A stretch of 64,000 bases of DNA. Origin: Eublepharis macularius (lineage: Eukaryota > Chordata > Lepidosauria > Squamata > Eublepharidae). The stretch lies in assembly GCF_028583425.1 (NCBI RefSeq), contig NC_072794.1, positions 32,253,232 to 32,317,231 on the forward strand, given 5' to 3'. The position numbers and the translations under genes were made by a program. Shown piece by piece: positions 44,037 through 55,990 of this stretch. The notes under the pieces are model-generated. The model was given only the letters and a program-made list of their open reading frames with translations, did not search any database and was not told the origin of the DNA. Each line of letters starts with the position of its first letter. The first letter of the stretch is position 1.

Positions 44037-45811
44037 CCTACTTTTGTCTGTCACCCCTGAACTCACTGGATTTCCTTTGTCTTTTAGCAACTCCCCCCGC
44101 CACACACCAGTTCCAGCACTGAAAGAGATATTTGTATTCACTTTCTCCACACTGTTCATAATTGTTTTATCCCACTCTCCCAACTCCTTTTGTCATCTAA
44201 ACTAAAAAGACTCAATGGCTTTCTTCAGAACACAGAGGGTCTCCCCTGATCATCCAAGTTGCCCTTTTTCAAACTTTTCCCATGCTATTGTTTTTTAAAA
44301 TGGCCCTGTACTCAGAGATGACAACTTTATGTGATGCACCTCTGAAAAATATTCTTCAGTATCCCTGTATTTCGAACAGGTAGCTGTCCTACGTGTACGT
44401 CTGGAGTTCAGAAAAATAATAAAACGTTTACTAACTGAAGGAGAACCCTTCTGTAGAACACATTGTCAACAAATTTATCCTTCCCTCATACACCAACATC
44501 TGTGAACACTAACTTTATAGTTTGTTACTCGCTCAACTTCATCCAATCCTTCTAGCACACCAAACTCCTAAATGATGCAAAGAGTTTCCAAAGAATGGTA
44601 GTGATAATTATAATACTAAATCCTAATCATTTTTAAGAGGCCCACAGAATTTATGAAGGTAGACAAACTGTAGGTAGAGGGGAAAGGAATACTTTGGGCA
44701 AATACCTTAATGCGAGTTTGTTTTGGAACTGACAGGGTTTTTGAAAGATTACTGTTTCTTCCCAAATCACTGATTCTGAAGCTTGCTAAGATTAATGAGT
44801 CTCGCTTCTGTCCTAAGACAGCAATATATTTTTTAAAGTCTTAAGCACATAAATGTCCTTTCTGTTTAGATTCTATCAACCAGCTTCTGTTGCCGTGACC
44901 ATGTATAATTCATATTCAACTGAAAGGAAACATTTTCAGCCCTTCGCGTATATCCGTAGACCTTGTTTCTGGCCAATAATATTTTGCGATCAACACTTTA
45001 TTATTAGACTGCATCTAAGGCCTGGTGAGCAACAATTTTTTGTCAACAGAGCAACAGGCAAGCAGTCCTGAACCCGTCTCCCTAAAGCTCCTCATCCAAC
45101 ACCCTTCCTTTGGCAACTTTGGAGGGACAAACATACGGGGGCGGGGGGACTATAGTCAAGTGATGCGAGATTTCTGGAAATTTTTAAATTGGAAAGCTTT
45201 CCAATGCCCTAAAAAGAACATGTTCTGATGCAGCATATTTATTTTGACAATATTTAAGACATTGGGTCAGCCGATGCTCGGATCAGTGCCCTATGCCGCA
45301 CCAATGCTCTGCGAGCTGTAACACCAATAAAGTTGTGGCCTCTTTCAACTTCAACACTGTTGTCTTTGTGTTTTTGTCACCTTACCCCCTCTGCTCTCCT
45401 CCCCCATTCAGCACTGACCTACAATTATTTTGGCTTATATTTAGTAAACAAATTTTTAAAAATACTTCATATTAATGTTATGTCCCAATAACCAGTTGAA
45501 CTGAACTATTCAATTAGGGGGAAAAGTAATTAATTGTTATATAGATGATATATTCAAACAAATCCAAAGCTTTATAAGGAAATTATTTTAATTGGAATAA
45601 TACTTGCAAAAATATCAAGACAACACAGCATGTATTTCCGTCACATTTTTAAAAATGTAACAGGGAGGAAACAAAGGAGAACTGTTAACATGTTAATTTT
45701 AGCATACCCAAAGAACTGTGCATGGTATGCTGTGGATGTAGTTATCCACCCATCATAACAACAGAATTTAACTTTCTTCAATGGAGTGCGCCTCATGAAG
45801 ACAGTTTCAGG
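44037..45811. other. intron 1 sequence
   Basis: AT-rich; nothing recognised. Confidence 0.5.
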
Positions 45812-45962
45812 TAGGTCCATTGGCACCTTAGAGACTGACAAGATTTTCAGGGCATACGTTTTTGAGAATCAAAGCTGGTATCTGAAGAAGTGAGCTATGA
45901 CTCTCGAAAGTTTATACCCTGAAAATCTTTTTGATCTCCAAGGGGCCACTGGACTCAAATCC
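45812..45962. mobile_element. diverged hammerhead-like palindromic repeat
   Basis: The left arm is TTGGCACCTTAGAGACTGAC, AAGATTTTCAGGGCATACG. The right half is TCTGAAGAAGTGAGCTATGA, CTCTCGAAAGTTTATACCC, AAGGGGCCACTGGACTC. It retains CTGAAGA and GAAA with a short hairpin between them, but the pairing has a mismatch and the bases after the second hairpin are changed. Confidence 0.7.
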
Positions 45963-46692
45963 TACTGTTCTAGAGCAGTCCAGTTTAACTGTCCCTCTTG
46001 CAGCATCACCTGTTATTTCATATACTACAGTGGTTCTTTGCTCATAGAAGAAGAGCCATAAACCAAAATTTTAGTTTTAATTTTGATTTGACTTTCATAG
46101 CCAATTAGGTAAATCTGTAACTTGCTTTCTGTATTTGTGGTTTTATACTCCTCCCCTCAGTTTACAACATACAATTTCACACAATTCCTTAGGATAATCA
46201 CCTGGAAAAAATTAATTACAACTTTGAAACTGCCAAGCTTCTCTAATATTGTATTGGCAATGGCATCTTCTCCTTGTTACTAATTTTACATAACAATGAT
46301 GGAAAATTTCCAACAGAAAAATAAAGCACTGGAAAAATGTCCCCCGTCACATTTCTGCTGTGGTCAGCATAAATGGTTCCATTGGCAAACTTGTGCACAC
46401 ATGAAATTGTTGCTGAATTTACTCTCTAAAACAAACTAGACCAGCCCTGTGCAGTCGGCTACCTATGTTCATATTTCACAAAAAATTCTGAGCATTTACT
46501 TCATGGAAACATTTTACTTGTAGAGAATTACAACTAACCATTGATCAGAGGCAGTCTAATAAGTCTCGCAACTATTCAGAAGCTAATGTAGCAGTTACCT
46601 CTTGGTGCGGCAATCAAGTACGGCAGCTGCTTTCTATTTACAAAAACGCTGCCACCCTGGGCTGAATGCCCTTTGCTGTGGTAAAAGAATGC
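45963..46692. other. intron 1 sequence
   Basis: Nothing recognised. Confidence 0.45.
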
Positions 46693-46700
46693 TTCCTTGC

Positions 46701-46913
46701 TAGGGTTGCCAGTTCCAAGTTGGAAAATTCCTGGAGATCTGGGGGGGTGAAACCTGGAGAAACCTGGAGAAAGTAGGGACCTTGACATGGCATAATTCCA
46801 TAGAGTCCACCCCCAAAGTAGCCATTTTCTCCAGGTGAACTGATCTCTGTGGCCTGGAGACTAGGTGTAATTCCTAGAGATTTCCAGCCACTACCTGGAG
46901 GCTGGCAACCCTA
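46701..46913 (+). mobile_element. hAT MITE (TAGGGTTGCCA family), perfect 8-bp TSD
   Basis: It starts TAGGGTTGCCAGTTCC and ends GGCTGGCAACCCTA, flanked by TTCCTTGC at 46693-46700 and 46914-46921. The interior includes AAAATTCCTGGAGATCTGGG and a small tandem GAAACCTGGA duplication. This is the cleanest 213-bp copy and a good type copy for the short form. Confidence 0.93.
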
Positions 46914-46921
46914 TTCCTTGC

Positions 46922-47744
46922 CTATCAAAGACTATCCAGGAGTATGGGGGAATTTGGTGACTGTGCCACACAGGGCTTGGGTGCAGTAAGAGTGACAGCC
47001 ATCGGAATTAGATCTAGCCAACCTTTTAACTGAATCTCACCCAATTCCCCACCTTACTTCTAAAGTCCCCATCCCACATGGCTTTTGCATGTCAGTTCCG
47101 TGATTCTCCAAACAGCCTTTTTGGTGGTCACAGGGGACCCCTCCTTCCTTTGTCTCCATCACAACAAAACATACTCTATGCCAGAGTATGAAGTCCTGAC
47201 AACAGAAATTGTTTGGATGGATTTTCTTCTGGCTTTGCTGCTGCCAGTTCTGGAAAGCAGCCAAGCGAATAAAATTTTGGTCAGGCCAGTTAAATTCTGA
47301 TGGGGTGGCAATCCCGCATCCAATATCTCAGAGGCAATGTTTTTTACAAGGTCTTTCCAGGGCTGCAAAACATTTGTTTTTAATATGGTTTATTCCCCAC
47401 CTCTCAGACATTCATTCATTCATTCATTCATTCAGCAGGACTCCTTTCTCCAGCAGAGGCAAATTATATTTGTTTCTTATTTGTTGTAGTGAAGAAGTGC
47501 CTTCTGGACCCCTAGTTCCAGAAATGGAGGGGGGCACCACATGATTATCACCACAGTCCTAAACAGGATTGCCCTGTATGTTTCTTAGCATATACAAACA
47601 ACAGAGCATTACTTCAACAGAGTTACACCCTTCTAAGCTCCTTGACTCTGATCTGGACTACACTGCAAAATCACCTTACTGTCAAGCTCAGGAGCAATTT
47701 CTTACATTTAGTAACTGGAGGCTTTGGAGCTGGAAATTAGGAAT
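46922..47744. other. intron 1 sequence; ATTC microsatellite
   Basis: A short (ATTC)n run lies at about 47409-47432. Otherwise nothing firm. Confidence 0.5.
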
Positions 47745-48197
47745 CTCTCAACACGAGACATCTGGCATGTCATGTCAGGAGACGCAATATTAGCAACTCG
47801 TGTTGGGAGACGCAATATTAGCAGGGAAGGGTAGTTTTAAAAGGTAAGAGCCTGTGGCAGGGCAAAGGCTTTGCTATGCACTGGAGCTGTGTGAAGGGGC
47901 TGTGAAACGCAAGAAGGGAAACATCAGCCCATTATAGCCCATTATAACCTCTCCAGGTCCAAGCTGGCTCTGGAAGGCAGCTCCAGCCCATTTCCATTCC
48001 TCGCTGCCCTCTGGTTGCGAATGCAATCCCACACAGTTTTATACTGGAGAGGTGAAAGTGACAGAGCCTTCCAGAAGGCAAAGATGAAATTAACAATTTC
48101 CACTGGCTGTGTCTTTTTAAACTACACTTCCCAGCTAACATTGCATCTCCCTACACTTGACGAACATGCGCCAAGGCGTCTCGTGTAGAGAGACTCT
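47745..48197. mobile_element. foldback MITE (CTCTCTACACGAGAC family), near complete
   Basis: The left arm is ATCTCTCAACACGAGACATC, GGAGACGCAATATTAGC (present twice in tandem) and AGGGAAGGGTAGTTTTAAAA. The right arm is AACTACACTTCCCAGCTAAC, ATTGCATCTCCCTACACTTG, then GGCGTCTCGTGTAGAGAGAC. It is uninterrupted, unlike the copies at 2290 and 38878, and so shows the family's internal sequence. Confidence 0.75.
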
Positions 48198-51189
48198 AAG
48201 GCAACAGATGGGGAGGGGGGGGGCGTTAAAGATATAAAATTTCTGGAATTTTTGAAGTCATTAGAAAAAGTTTTTTTTCTAGATGGGGGGGTGATAAATG
48301 GAAATTCTGGTGAAATTTTAGATATATGCATTATTTACTTTTCTATCAAGCACAAGCCCACACTACTGCTTTAACAACATAAAATGCATAATTTATAATT
48401 GAAACTGGCGTATTATGTATAAATGTATAAATGCTTTAGTTTTCCTACAAGTACAAATGTACCCAACACTAAAGTGAGAAAGATGCAAATTGCTGCACTG
48501 TGTTCTGCCTTAGCACATTTCACTCATTCCAAAAGAAAAAAAAATATTTCAAAGGAGTTCTCCCCCCACCACCACCAGTTTTCTTCAACCCTTCCCAATT
48601 GGGGAAAAAGTCCCGAGACTTTGTAATGCTGTACATTTTCTATGGATAAAACCTAGTCTCAAAAAGCATTTTACCCATTTCAAAGAAATTAAAAATATTT
48701 CACGGGGTTTTTTCCCAACTTTTGTATCAGAAAAATTGGTGAGGGGAGTCCTTAAGAAAGTGGGGAAGGGGACATTTTTTTCTGCATTTCCTCCTTGAGC
48801 CTTCACATCTCTAGGAGGGGTATATGTCCATGTACTGTGGCGGGCAGAGTTCAGAAAGACTGTCGCGTGATCAGTGCCTGCATCCCAGAAGGGGGGCTGA
48901 ATACAAATTCTGTACCAGGGCCAGAAAAACATACAGGCAACACTCACAGATACTGAAGCTGTGATTCACTCCACTGAATAACTGCACAGGATATGCAGCA
49001 CATTTGTGGTCTCCAAATATGCAGCATCTCCAATGATTTTTCCATACGTATTACAATAATTGGCTAGAACTGCCCATTTCACCATGTGCACATATCGAAC
49101 ATATCGTTAAGGATAATTTTGGAGAGGACTATATTTAAAATAATTTCCGGTGTATATTTTGTACATATAAAGTAAGTCTAGTCTCCCCTTTCTATTTTAC
49201 TTTTGTGTATTAGCAGTGTATTTACTGTTGAATACAGTGGGAAATAATTGATAAGATGTGGCGACAATGTCATTTCAAAGCGGTTATTTCTTGACTGGGA
49301 TTAAGGCTTGTGCTGAAACGGAATCAATTGTTGCACTTTTGCACTTGAGTTCCAAACCACCATTCTAGCACTCTCATCTAAGAAATACTCTGATCTTTCT
49401 GGGAACATTTTAATGTTCCAAATACTCCACCCCATGAAGAGATACACCAATTACCATGTGCCAGCCACATGTGCACTTGCCACAAGGTGCGCGCAGTCTC
49501 ATGTGCGCAGTCTGTAGCATCAGGACACAAAGTGATCACCTGTATCCACGCCCTGCGGCACAACATATGATCTGCTCCTTTCCTCCTGGAAGTTCTGTGA
49601 TATTCTAAACGTTCACTTTGCTTCCCTCAGCCCTTTCCCTGCAAACTGGTGTGGTAGAAATGAGCACTGCAGCATTTTTATTACCGGTGTAATTAAACAG
49701 GATGATGCCTAGAAAGGGAAAAAAAACTTCTCTGGGATGCAAAAAAGCTGGATGAACTACTGTATTTCAGGAAAGCAGATTCCTTTTATTACCAGCCACA
49801 CTCAGAAGTGTTTAGTACTACATGATAAATTAAATCAGTCAAAAGAGACCTGTAATTGGATAATGATGCATAAGGTCCATTTGGCAGAGCTTGCACAAGC
49901 AAACAAGGGAAAGATGGACCCTTCAAATTACTTTCGACAGCCAGACTGAGAGCCACTTCACTTTTGATGTGACCACATCCACACATGTGCTGCTGTTGTG
50001 CTATAGCAATAATCTACAACTGGATGTAGTCATTCCAGTTGCAAATTATTGCAACAGTGCAACTGTGCACTATCTACCAATATGCAGGTGCAGGCAAAAC
50101 GTGGTTCTGGGTAAATCTTTAGAGCACTTCTATACGTCCATTTTCTATCTGGGGGAGAATTTGCTGAAACTGATTTCTTTTTTAAGCAACTAAGAAACAA
50201 ACTGACATTCTGCAATAAATGCCAGTAAGTTCCTTGAAGAGCTACAACAGCAAAATATTCACCTACTTCAGTTTTTTTGTTGGGAAACAATTTGACACAC
50301 ACCAGTCCTTATTTCTGCCACAAATGCTCTCTCCTTCCGAGCACATGGCTTAAATGCCTCCTGTGCTCACGTTTTTGAAAACAGTTCTGAATTTAAACAT
50401 GAAACTGGATGGAACAAAGAAATGCACTCATGGGGATTTTATGACTGTGCAGCTTCTACCTGCACAAAGAAACTAGGTGGCACACGTGGCTATTTTGCAC
50501 AAGTTGCAGCCTAGTTAAATGAGGCAGTGTGCAAGCATGAAGCTCCCTGTGTGAATTCCTTTGCCCCAGCTAGCATCATATCTAAAATCAGGCTGCAGTA
50601 ATTGTACTCGGGTAAGGGGTCAGGAAGAAAAGTACTGCTGCTATGAAAGGTCAACAGAGCGTTTTCTGGGCTTAACATATTGAGTAATGAAGTCGTGGTT
50701 CAGCAAAAGAGAATTAACCAACAGGCACATACAGACACATTGAATACACAGTGTATATCTTCCCTCTCAGTCAGAGATAAGGGACAGTCACACACCCCAT
50801 GCTATAAAAACAAACCCGGCTTCATAAAATAGCTGCCAATTGGAAGATTTAAAGTTATAAATAGAGAGCTGCTTAGGGGCCCGCCAGGTACTGTAAACTA
50901 GAAAGGCTGAACAGAGCCTTTCCCCTGTATTGTCATCTCGAGCTCAGTGCTATTTGCCCCAAGCTTGCCAAACCGCTAACAACTGGATTTCTTCACCCCG
51001 CACATACCCTACTGTGGAAGGTCTCCAATTTGTGCAGCCATGACGTAACCAAACAAACGTCTCTGAGCCACAAGGACTTCCACTCACATTTCTTACAAAA
51101 CACAACCCCCCCCTTCCCTCTCTACAGCCCTAGCTGAGCAGCCTGCAATTTCTGCTGCTTTTAAAAAAATTCATTTCCATTAGCAGTCT
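48198..51189. other. intron 1 sequence, nothing recognised
   Basis: No gene or repeat identified; poly-G near 48212-48222. Confidence 0.5.
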
Positions 51190-51300
51190 CTGATCAACAG
51201 GGCAAGTTAGCCAGATCCTATTCTTGCCTGCTCAAAGTGAAACTGAGTTTGGTGGGGCTTACTCAGACATAAGTGGGTACAGGACAGCAGCCTTATATTC
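51190..51300 (+). repeat. possible old LINE fragment
   Basis: GAGTTTGGTGGGGCTTACTC and AGTGGGTACAGGACAGCAGC resemble a very common reptile/bird dispersed segment (...CAATGGGGCTTACTCCCAGGTAAGTG...). A similar piece lies at 52910. Confidence 0.4.
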
Positions 51301-51584
51301 CCTCCCTCACTCCTTCCCCCTGGGTCCACCTCCCCAAACCCATCTTGCATCCATCCCTTTTCCATTCTCCAGCACCAGATGCTCCTCCATAATCCCAGGC
51401 AGCAACCCCCAACCTGGAATTAGGAGTTGCCAACTTTTTTCTTCCTGTCTCCTACTCCTGTGCCTCTCACAGTAGTTTGGGCTGCAGGCACCATCCAGTA
51501 ATAACCATTTTGCCTTGTGCTGTGCAAAGTTTACCTTGCTGATTTCTGTGGGTAGCAGTGTTGTCTGTAGCATAAGAGCAAGAT

Positions 51585-51712
51585 TTGCATCTAGTATCAC
51601 CTTCAAGACCAACCAGATTTCCAGGGAATGATCTTTTGATTTGGCTCTTGAAAGCTCACACCCTGGAAATCTAGCTGCTCTTGAAGGTGCTACTGGTCCC
51701 GAATTTTGCTCT
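51585..51712. mobile_element. divergent palindromic repeat of hammerhead-like type
   Basis: The left arm TATCACCTTCAAGACCAACC, AGATTTCCAGGG is inverted on the right as CCCTGGAAATCTAGCTGCTC, TTGAAGGTGCTACTGG. It contains CTCTTGAAAGCTCACACC, i.e. GAAAGCT in the same place as the other members. Possibly a sister family. Confidence 0.6.
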
Positions 51713-51724
51713 TCTATTAGTCAA

Positions 51725-51945
51725 ATAGTAAAAAGTCCAGTAGCACCTTTAAGACTAACCAACTTTGTTGTAGCATAAGCTTTCAAGAACCACAGTTCTC
51801 TTCGTTGCATCTGATGAAGTCTGATGAAAAGAGCTGTGGCTCTCGAAAGCTTATGCTACAATAAAGTTGGCTAGTTTTAAAGGTGCTACTGGACTCTTTA
51901 CTATTTTGCTACTACAGACTAACACGGCTAACTCCTCTGGATCTA
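51725..51945. mobile_element. palindromic repeat with the best-preserved hammerhead-like core
   Basis: It has the full arms (GTCCAGTAGCACCTTTAAGA, CTAACCAACTTTGTTGTAGC on the left, the inverse on the right), then CTACAGACTAACACGGCTAA and CTCCTCTGGATC. On the plus strand CTGATGA (51821-51827), an AGAGC/GCTCT stem with TGTG loop (51830-51843), GAAA (51845-51848) and GCTTATGC, T, A follow in order. These are the conserved boxes of a hammerhead ribozyme, apart from extra unpaired bases after CTGATGA. It lies about 0.2 kb downstream of the exon 1 donor in the intron. Confidence 0.82.
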
Positions 51946-52158
51946 TGAGTCAAGGTTCCCTTAAAGGCAGAGGAGCAAGCCGGGTCTCTTTCCGGGTCAG
52001 TTGGCAACCCTATCAGGCACTCCCGCTGCTCTGAGGCCAGGGTCCGTGCGTCCTGCATCCTGATGCGCCCCCTGGCACCTTCCCCTGCCCCCCCTTCCCA
52101 GCCCCTCTCTCCCTGCGCTCCCCGCTCCCCTCCGCCGCCCCCCCTCGGGCTCGCTCAC
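51946..52158 (-). other. COLGALT2 intron 1, proximal end
   Basis: The intron begins with donor TG|GTGAGC at 52158. A stray TTGGCAACCCTA at about 51999-52012 is a remnant of the hAT family end. The stretch then becomes C-rich, at the edge of the CpG island. Confidence 0.7.
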
Positions 52159-52800
52159 CAGACGGCGATCCTGCTCTTGGGGTAGCGCAGCCTCTCCACG
52201 CAGCCGAGGAAGTGGGGCAAGGCGCGGGCGGCGTTCCTGGCCAGGATGGCTAAGAAGACGGTGGGCTTCTGCAAGGCGGACTCCGGCAGCGGCGGATCCG
52301 GGCTGAGGAGCTCCGGCGCGTCCTCCGCGCCGCGGCTGCTCTGCGGCCAGAAGGCTAACGAGAGGTGGAGGAGCAGCAGCAGCCGCCGCCGGGGCGAGGC
52401 GGCGCTGGGAGGCAGAGCGGGGGTCGCGGCCATGTTTCCGTGGATGCCCCCAGAGGGGAAACCTTCCCGCGGGCACGCCTGGCCAGCAGGGGGGCCCGAG
52501 GCCGGCCGAGCCCGAAGCTCCAGGCGTACCTGCAGAACAGGCTGGAAGGGAAGGAAGGGAGCGCGGGCGAGCAGGCGGGCGGGGAGGCTGCCGGTGCTCC
52601 GCTCGGCTCACATGCGCGCCTCTCGGTACGTTTTTTTGCAGCAGGAGGAGGAGGCTGTTCCTGCTGAGCGAAAAGGCGGATCGGCGGCGCAAACTTGCCG
52701 CCAATCCCCTTCCCTTGCCATTCTGGCAGCAAGTTAGAAACAAGCAAAGTTACCTTCTCTCTCCTCTCCTGCAATCCACGCGAATTTGTAATTTAAAAAA
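52010..52800. promoter_or_regulatory. CpG island over the COLGALT2 start
   Basis: C+G content and CpG frequency rise sharply compared with the AT-rich, CpG-poor flanks, with many CGCG/GCGG motifs at about 52070-52700. This covers exon 1 and its upstream sequence, so it is the likely promoter/5' UTR region of COLGALT2. A CCAAT box lies on the plus strand at about 52700. I see no obvious TATA box. The transcription start cannot be placed from sequence alone. Confidence 0.8.
52159..52433 (-). CDS. COLGALT2: COLGALT2 coding exon 1 (start codon, signal peptide)
   Basis: The minus strand encodes 91 codons plus two bases of Trp92, starting MAATPALPP. Residues 15-29 ([15 protein letters not shown]) form a basic-then-hydrophobic signal peptide for ER entry. 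After an acidic/Pro linker (residues 36-52) the conserved domain starts with [20 protein letters not shown], then [17 protein letters not shown]. The FLGC-ERL-YPKSR pattern matches human COLGALT2 better than COLGALT1. The start ATG at 52433 has a strong context (ACATGG, A at -3, G at +4) and no upstream methionine extends the homology. The donor is TG|GTGAGC, phase 2, joining exon 2. The other long frames through this GC-rich exon are shadows. Confidence 0.94.
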
Positions 52801-53282
52801 AATCTCGGGGTGGAGGAGGAGGGAAAAAAACACCGCGTCAAGCATCATTCAGACAACCTGGAAGTTGCGGGGAGGGGAAGGGGCTTTCCGGTCAGTAACG
52901 CTGTGAGAGCAATCCTAAGCAGGCCCACTAAGAATCCTACTTAGGTCCTATCGGTGGGGCTTATTCCCACTGCACTGTATGTCCAGAAGCTCTGTTCACG
53001 TGTGACGGAATGCGTTTACGTCTTGGATGTACATGTGAACATCTGTGTGTAAAAAAGCGCCGAGGCGTTACAAATGAAACTAGGGATCGTATAATTTAAG
53101 AATTAGCGCATGCACAAATAACGATCAAGTACACGTGCATTCATTGTAACGTGTGAATAGGGAGGTGATGAATTGGTAGACCAGAGGTGGTACTTTTGAA
53201 TGTTCTTTGCCATAAAAAGGCCAGTGTATAAGAAATCAAGTACCACCTGGGAATTAAAAGTTTGGCATAAACAGCACTGTAT
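52434..53282. other. COLGALT2 upstream region
   Basis: This holds the upstream half of the CpG island, then AT-rich sequence. A piece at about 52910-52990 (AGCAATCCTAAGCAGGCCCA, GTGGGGCTTATTCCCACTGC) looks like the same old dispersed element as 51190. Confidence 0.5.
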
Positions 53283-54124
53283 TGTTTGTTTGTTTGTTTG
53301 TTTGTAGCCTGCCCTTCTTGCTGAAGACTCAAGGCAGATTACACAGTGTGAGTCAGTACAGTCAGTTTCATGGTCACAAATTCATACAATAAAAAAAAGT
53401 TGAAGATCAATATACAATTTAAACCAGAAGTCTTTTTGTTGGAACGAATAGATAAATAGTTGGAAAATAAACATGATATCTTATTTCTATATATGACCAC
53501 AGCGGCTAAGCTTTTATATGCGCAAAAATTAAAAAGTACAGTATTGCATTCAATGGATAACTGGATTGTGAAAATGATGGAGTTAACAGAGATGGCTCTA
53601 AACTTACTGCCCTGATCAGAGAAAACATTGTCCACTTTTATGGTTTACTAGAAACCCCTTATTGACTTTCTGCATGAGACGAGGAAAAATGAACTGAGGA
53701 TTTGTGGTTTTGATTTCTAAGAAGATAAATTTGGGGAAAATAAATAGAAGGGGGCAGTATTGAAAAGGTAAATTTTGGAGATATTAAAACTAAAAGTATA
53801 ATATCTGTTAAAATATGATAGGTGTTGTAGAGAAAAATGGAAAATGAAATGTGTATTTTTCTTTGTTATTTTCAATCTTGGTTCTTTGTCTCTCTCTGTA
53901 TTCTTTTTTCCTTACTTTTTTCTTCTATTTCTCTGCTCTTTTTACTGGGCTCTTAATCTTATTAATAAAATAAAAAGTAATTTAAAAAGTACAGTTGGTT
54001 TCAAAGACATTTCAATAAACAGTGTAATTGGGTATATAAATGCAAATTGGCAAAGCTTTAAAAATGAGCAGGAATCTAATACAAAGTTGACGAAATGCTA
54101 AACAGAGCATAAGTAATTCTAAGA
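53283..54124 (-). mobile_element. L2-like LINE 3' tail segments
   Basis: A (GTTT)n run at 53283-53308 is followed by GCTGAAGACTCAAGGCAGAT and TACACAGTGTGAG, the inverted LINE tail seen also at 56535. At 53990-54120 the segment TTTCAAAGACATTTCAATAA, CAGTGTAATTGGGTATATAA resembles the matching part at 56610-56740. The two pieces probably derive from one old copy. Confidence 0.55.
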
Positions 54125-54620
54125 TTGACACCTCAGTCTAGCCTGGAGGATGACGCCCTACCTCAACACAGCTGATCTGACCACTTGGATCCATGTTGTG
54201 GTAACATCAAGACTTAACTACTGTAATGCACTCTACGTAGGTCTCCCTTCTAAGTTAACTCCGAAAGTCCCGTTGGTGCAGAATGCTGCAGCTCGTTTAT
54301 TATCGGGACCTAGGAAGTACATCAATATTACTCCCATTCCGCAGTCATTCCATTAGCTGCCTATCAGCCACCTGGTTCAGTTCAAGGTATCACATGGCTA
54401 TCACATACAAAGCTCTTCATGATCTTGGTCTGACATATCTATGGCACCACCTCTCTCCCTATGTTCTGGCATGGCAGCTTCACTTATCTGAACCGAGCCT
54501 TCTGCAGGTGCCACTGTGCACATGGGTAAAATCAACAGCCCATATACATGCATTCTTACACTATCCTTCAAAAATCACCTGTGATGGTTTGACTGGTTCA
54601 CTTGTATGTATATCATGAAA
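54125..54620 (+). mobile_element. L2/CR1-like LINE ORF2 fragment
   Basis: The plus strand reads PYLNTADLTTWIHVVVTSRL, then NYCNALYVGLPSKLTPKVPL and VQNAAARLLSG, and with frameshifts the following LVQFKV-like block. This is the conserved stretch upstream of the ORF2 end in L2/CR1-type LINEs. Frameshifts make it inactive. It lies in the COLGALT2-TSEN15 intergenic region. Confidence 0.8.
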
Positions 54621-55784
54621 GTCCTGTGCTAGTATTTATTTTAATTCATTTTATAGATGAGTGAGCTTGGGAGGGTGGGAATTCCAGATCTTCAGCCAAC
54701 CCAGCCAGCACCATAACAGTGTCAGGAGGATGCTGCAAACTGACACACAATAGAGAGCAATAGTGCCGGATTTTGCAATCCTTACTAGTTACAAGCGTAT
54801 GATTAGACTACAAAACACATCTAGCAAACCCCTTCAGTGGAAAGCAGAGCCGTCCATCTAGTGGCTGCCTACTGATCTCCATATAATCTAGAGTTTATCA
54901 TCTGATTCTGGGGACATCTTGAAATTAAATTCCATTGGTTTCCAGTCATTTACTTGGCAGGCCAGTGGGGTTTCCAGGTGGGATAAAAAGTTTCAAACCT
55001 ATTCCATCGTAAAACTCTCACAGGGTTGTTTCAAGTTTTTAATATAGTCACCCATGGAATAGAACGTCAAAGAAATTTAATGTGAGGCAGTTTTGCACAC
55101 ACAAAAAATATGCTTAAAAACTTGTTAACGTGCCACCCTTGTTCTCATGCATGCTTCCAATTAACATTCTTTGGAAACCAAAAAAAGGAGCTCTTTCAGG
55201 GTAGCCAATTTGTTGGATTATTTTTCGGAGGTGCTTAAGCAAATCACACTTCTAGAGCTTCTTTCTTGCGACATGAAATTGAAGTGGCCAATAATCCACC
55301 TTTAGATTTTATGGAAAGGACCACCATGTTAGGGGTTGGACAGATGTTAACCAGGTAGGGAAATGACTGCTTCTCAGCTTGCCACCTGCAACATGGGGAT
55401 AAGAATGTTGACCTGTTTTGCAGAGTTGTGACTAAAGAAAACATTTGTGAAGTGCTTTGTACACTCCGAAATGCCTGTATGATAACTAAATAAAACTAAT
55501 ATTATTAATAAAAATCAGTATCATCCCTTTTCACCAGTTGGTGTGAAAAAGGGAAAGGGAGAAAGAACAGGAAGCTGGAGTTCTTACAGAACAGAATTAG
55601 GGTTGCCTCCCCCCCCCCCAGTTCCTGTGCCATTAAGAGCAGCTTGGCTTTCCAGACCTTAGCAGGCAACAATGCTTATTTCAATAGTTTCCAAATTAAA
55701 AAACAGCCACTCCCTCTCTAGAAAGAGCTCCGAGTTGCACAAAATTGTACCGAGGGGTGCTATCTTGACCTCCGATGCTGTGTT
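54621..55784. other. intergenic sequence, nothing recognised
   Basis: No gene or clear repeat; poly-C near 55610-55619. Confidence 0.5.
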
Positions 55785-55860
55785 TGTTGGCCTTCCAGGG
55801 CAACTAATGGGCCACTGGACTAGATGGGCCACTGGTCTGATCCAGCAAGGCTCTTCTTAG
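55785..55860 (+). repeat. LINE 3' tail fragment
   Basis: GGCCACTGGACTAGATGGGC, CACTGGTCTGATCCAGCAAG and GCTCTTCTTA are a common LINE-tail phrase in reptiles. Confidence 0.6.
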
Positions 55861-55874
55861 TTTCATTCTCCCTT

Positions 55875-55990
55875 AAAGCTCACTGGATAACGTTGGGGGC
55901 CTCTCTCTCAGCATAATCTACCTCACAGGGTTGCTATGAGGAAAAAATGAAGGAGGAAGAACTACATACTCTACCCAGAGATCTTTGAAG
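55875..55990 (+). mobile_element. MIR/CORE-like SINE fragment
   Basis: CTCTCTCAGCATAATCTACC and TCACAGGGTTGCTATGAGG form the core region without the tRNA head. Confidence 0.55.

Noticed and set aside
51997..52743. 248-codon minus-strand open frame over the CpG island
   Set aside because: It is a different frame of the COLGALT2 exon 1 region; high GC removes stop codons. The real frame at 52159-52433 is fixed by homology and splicing.
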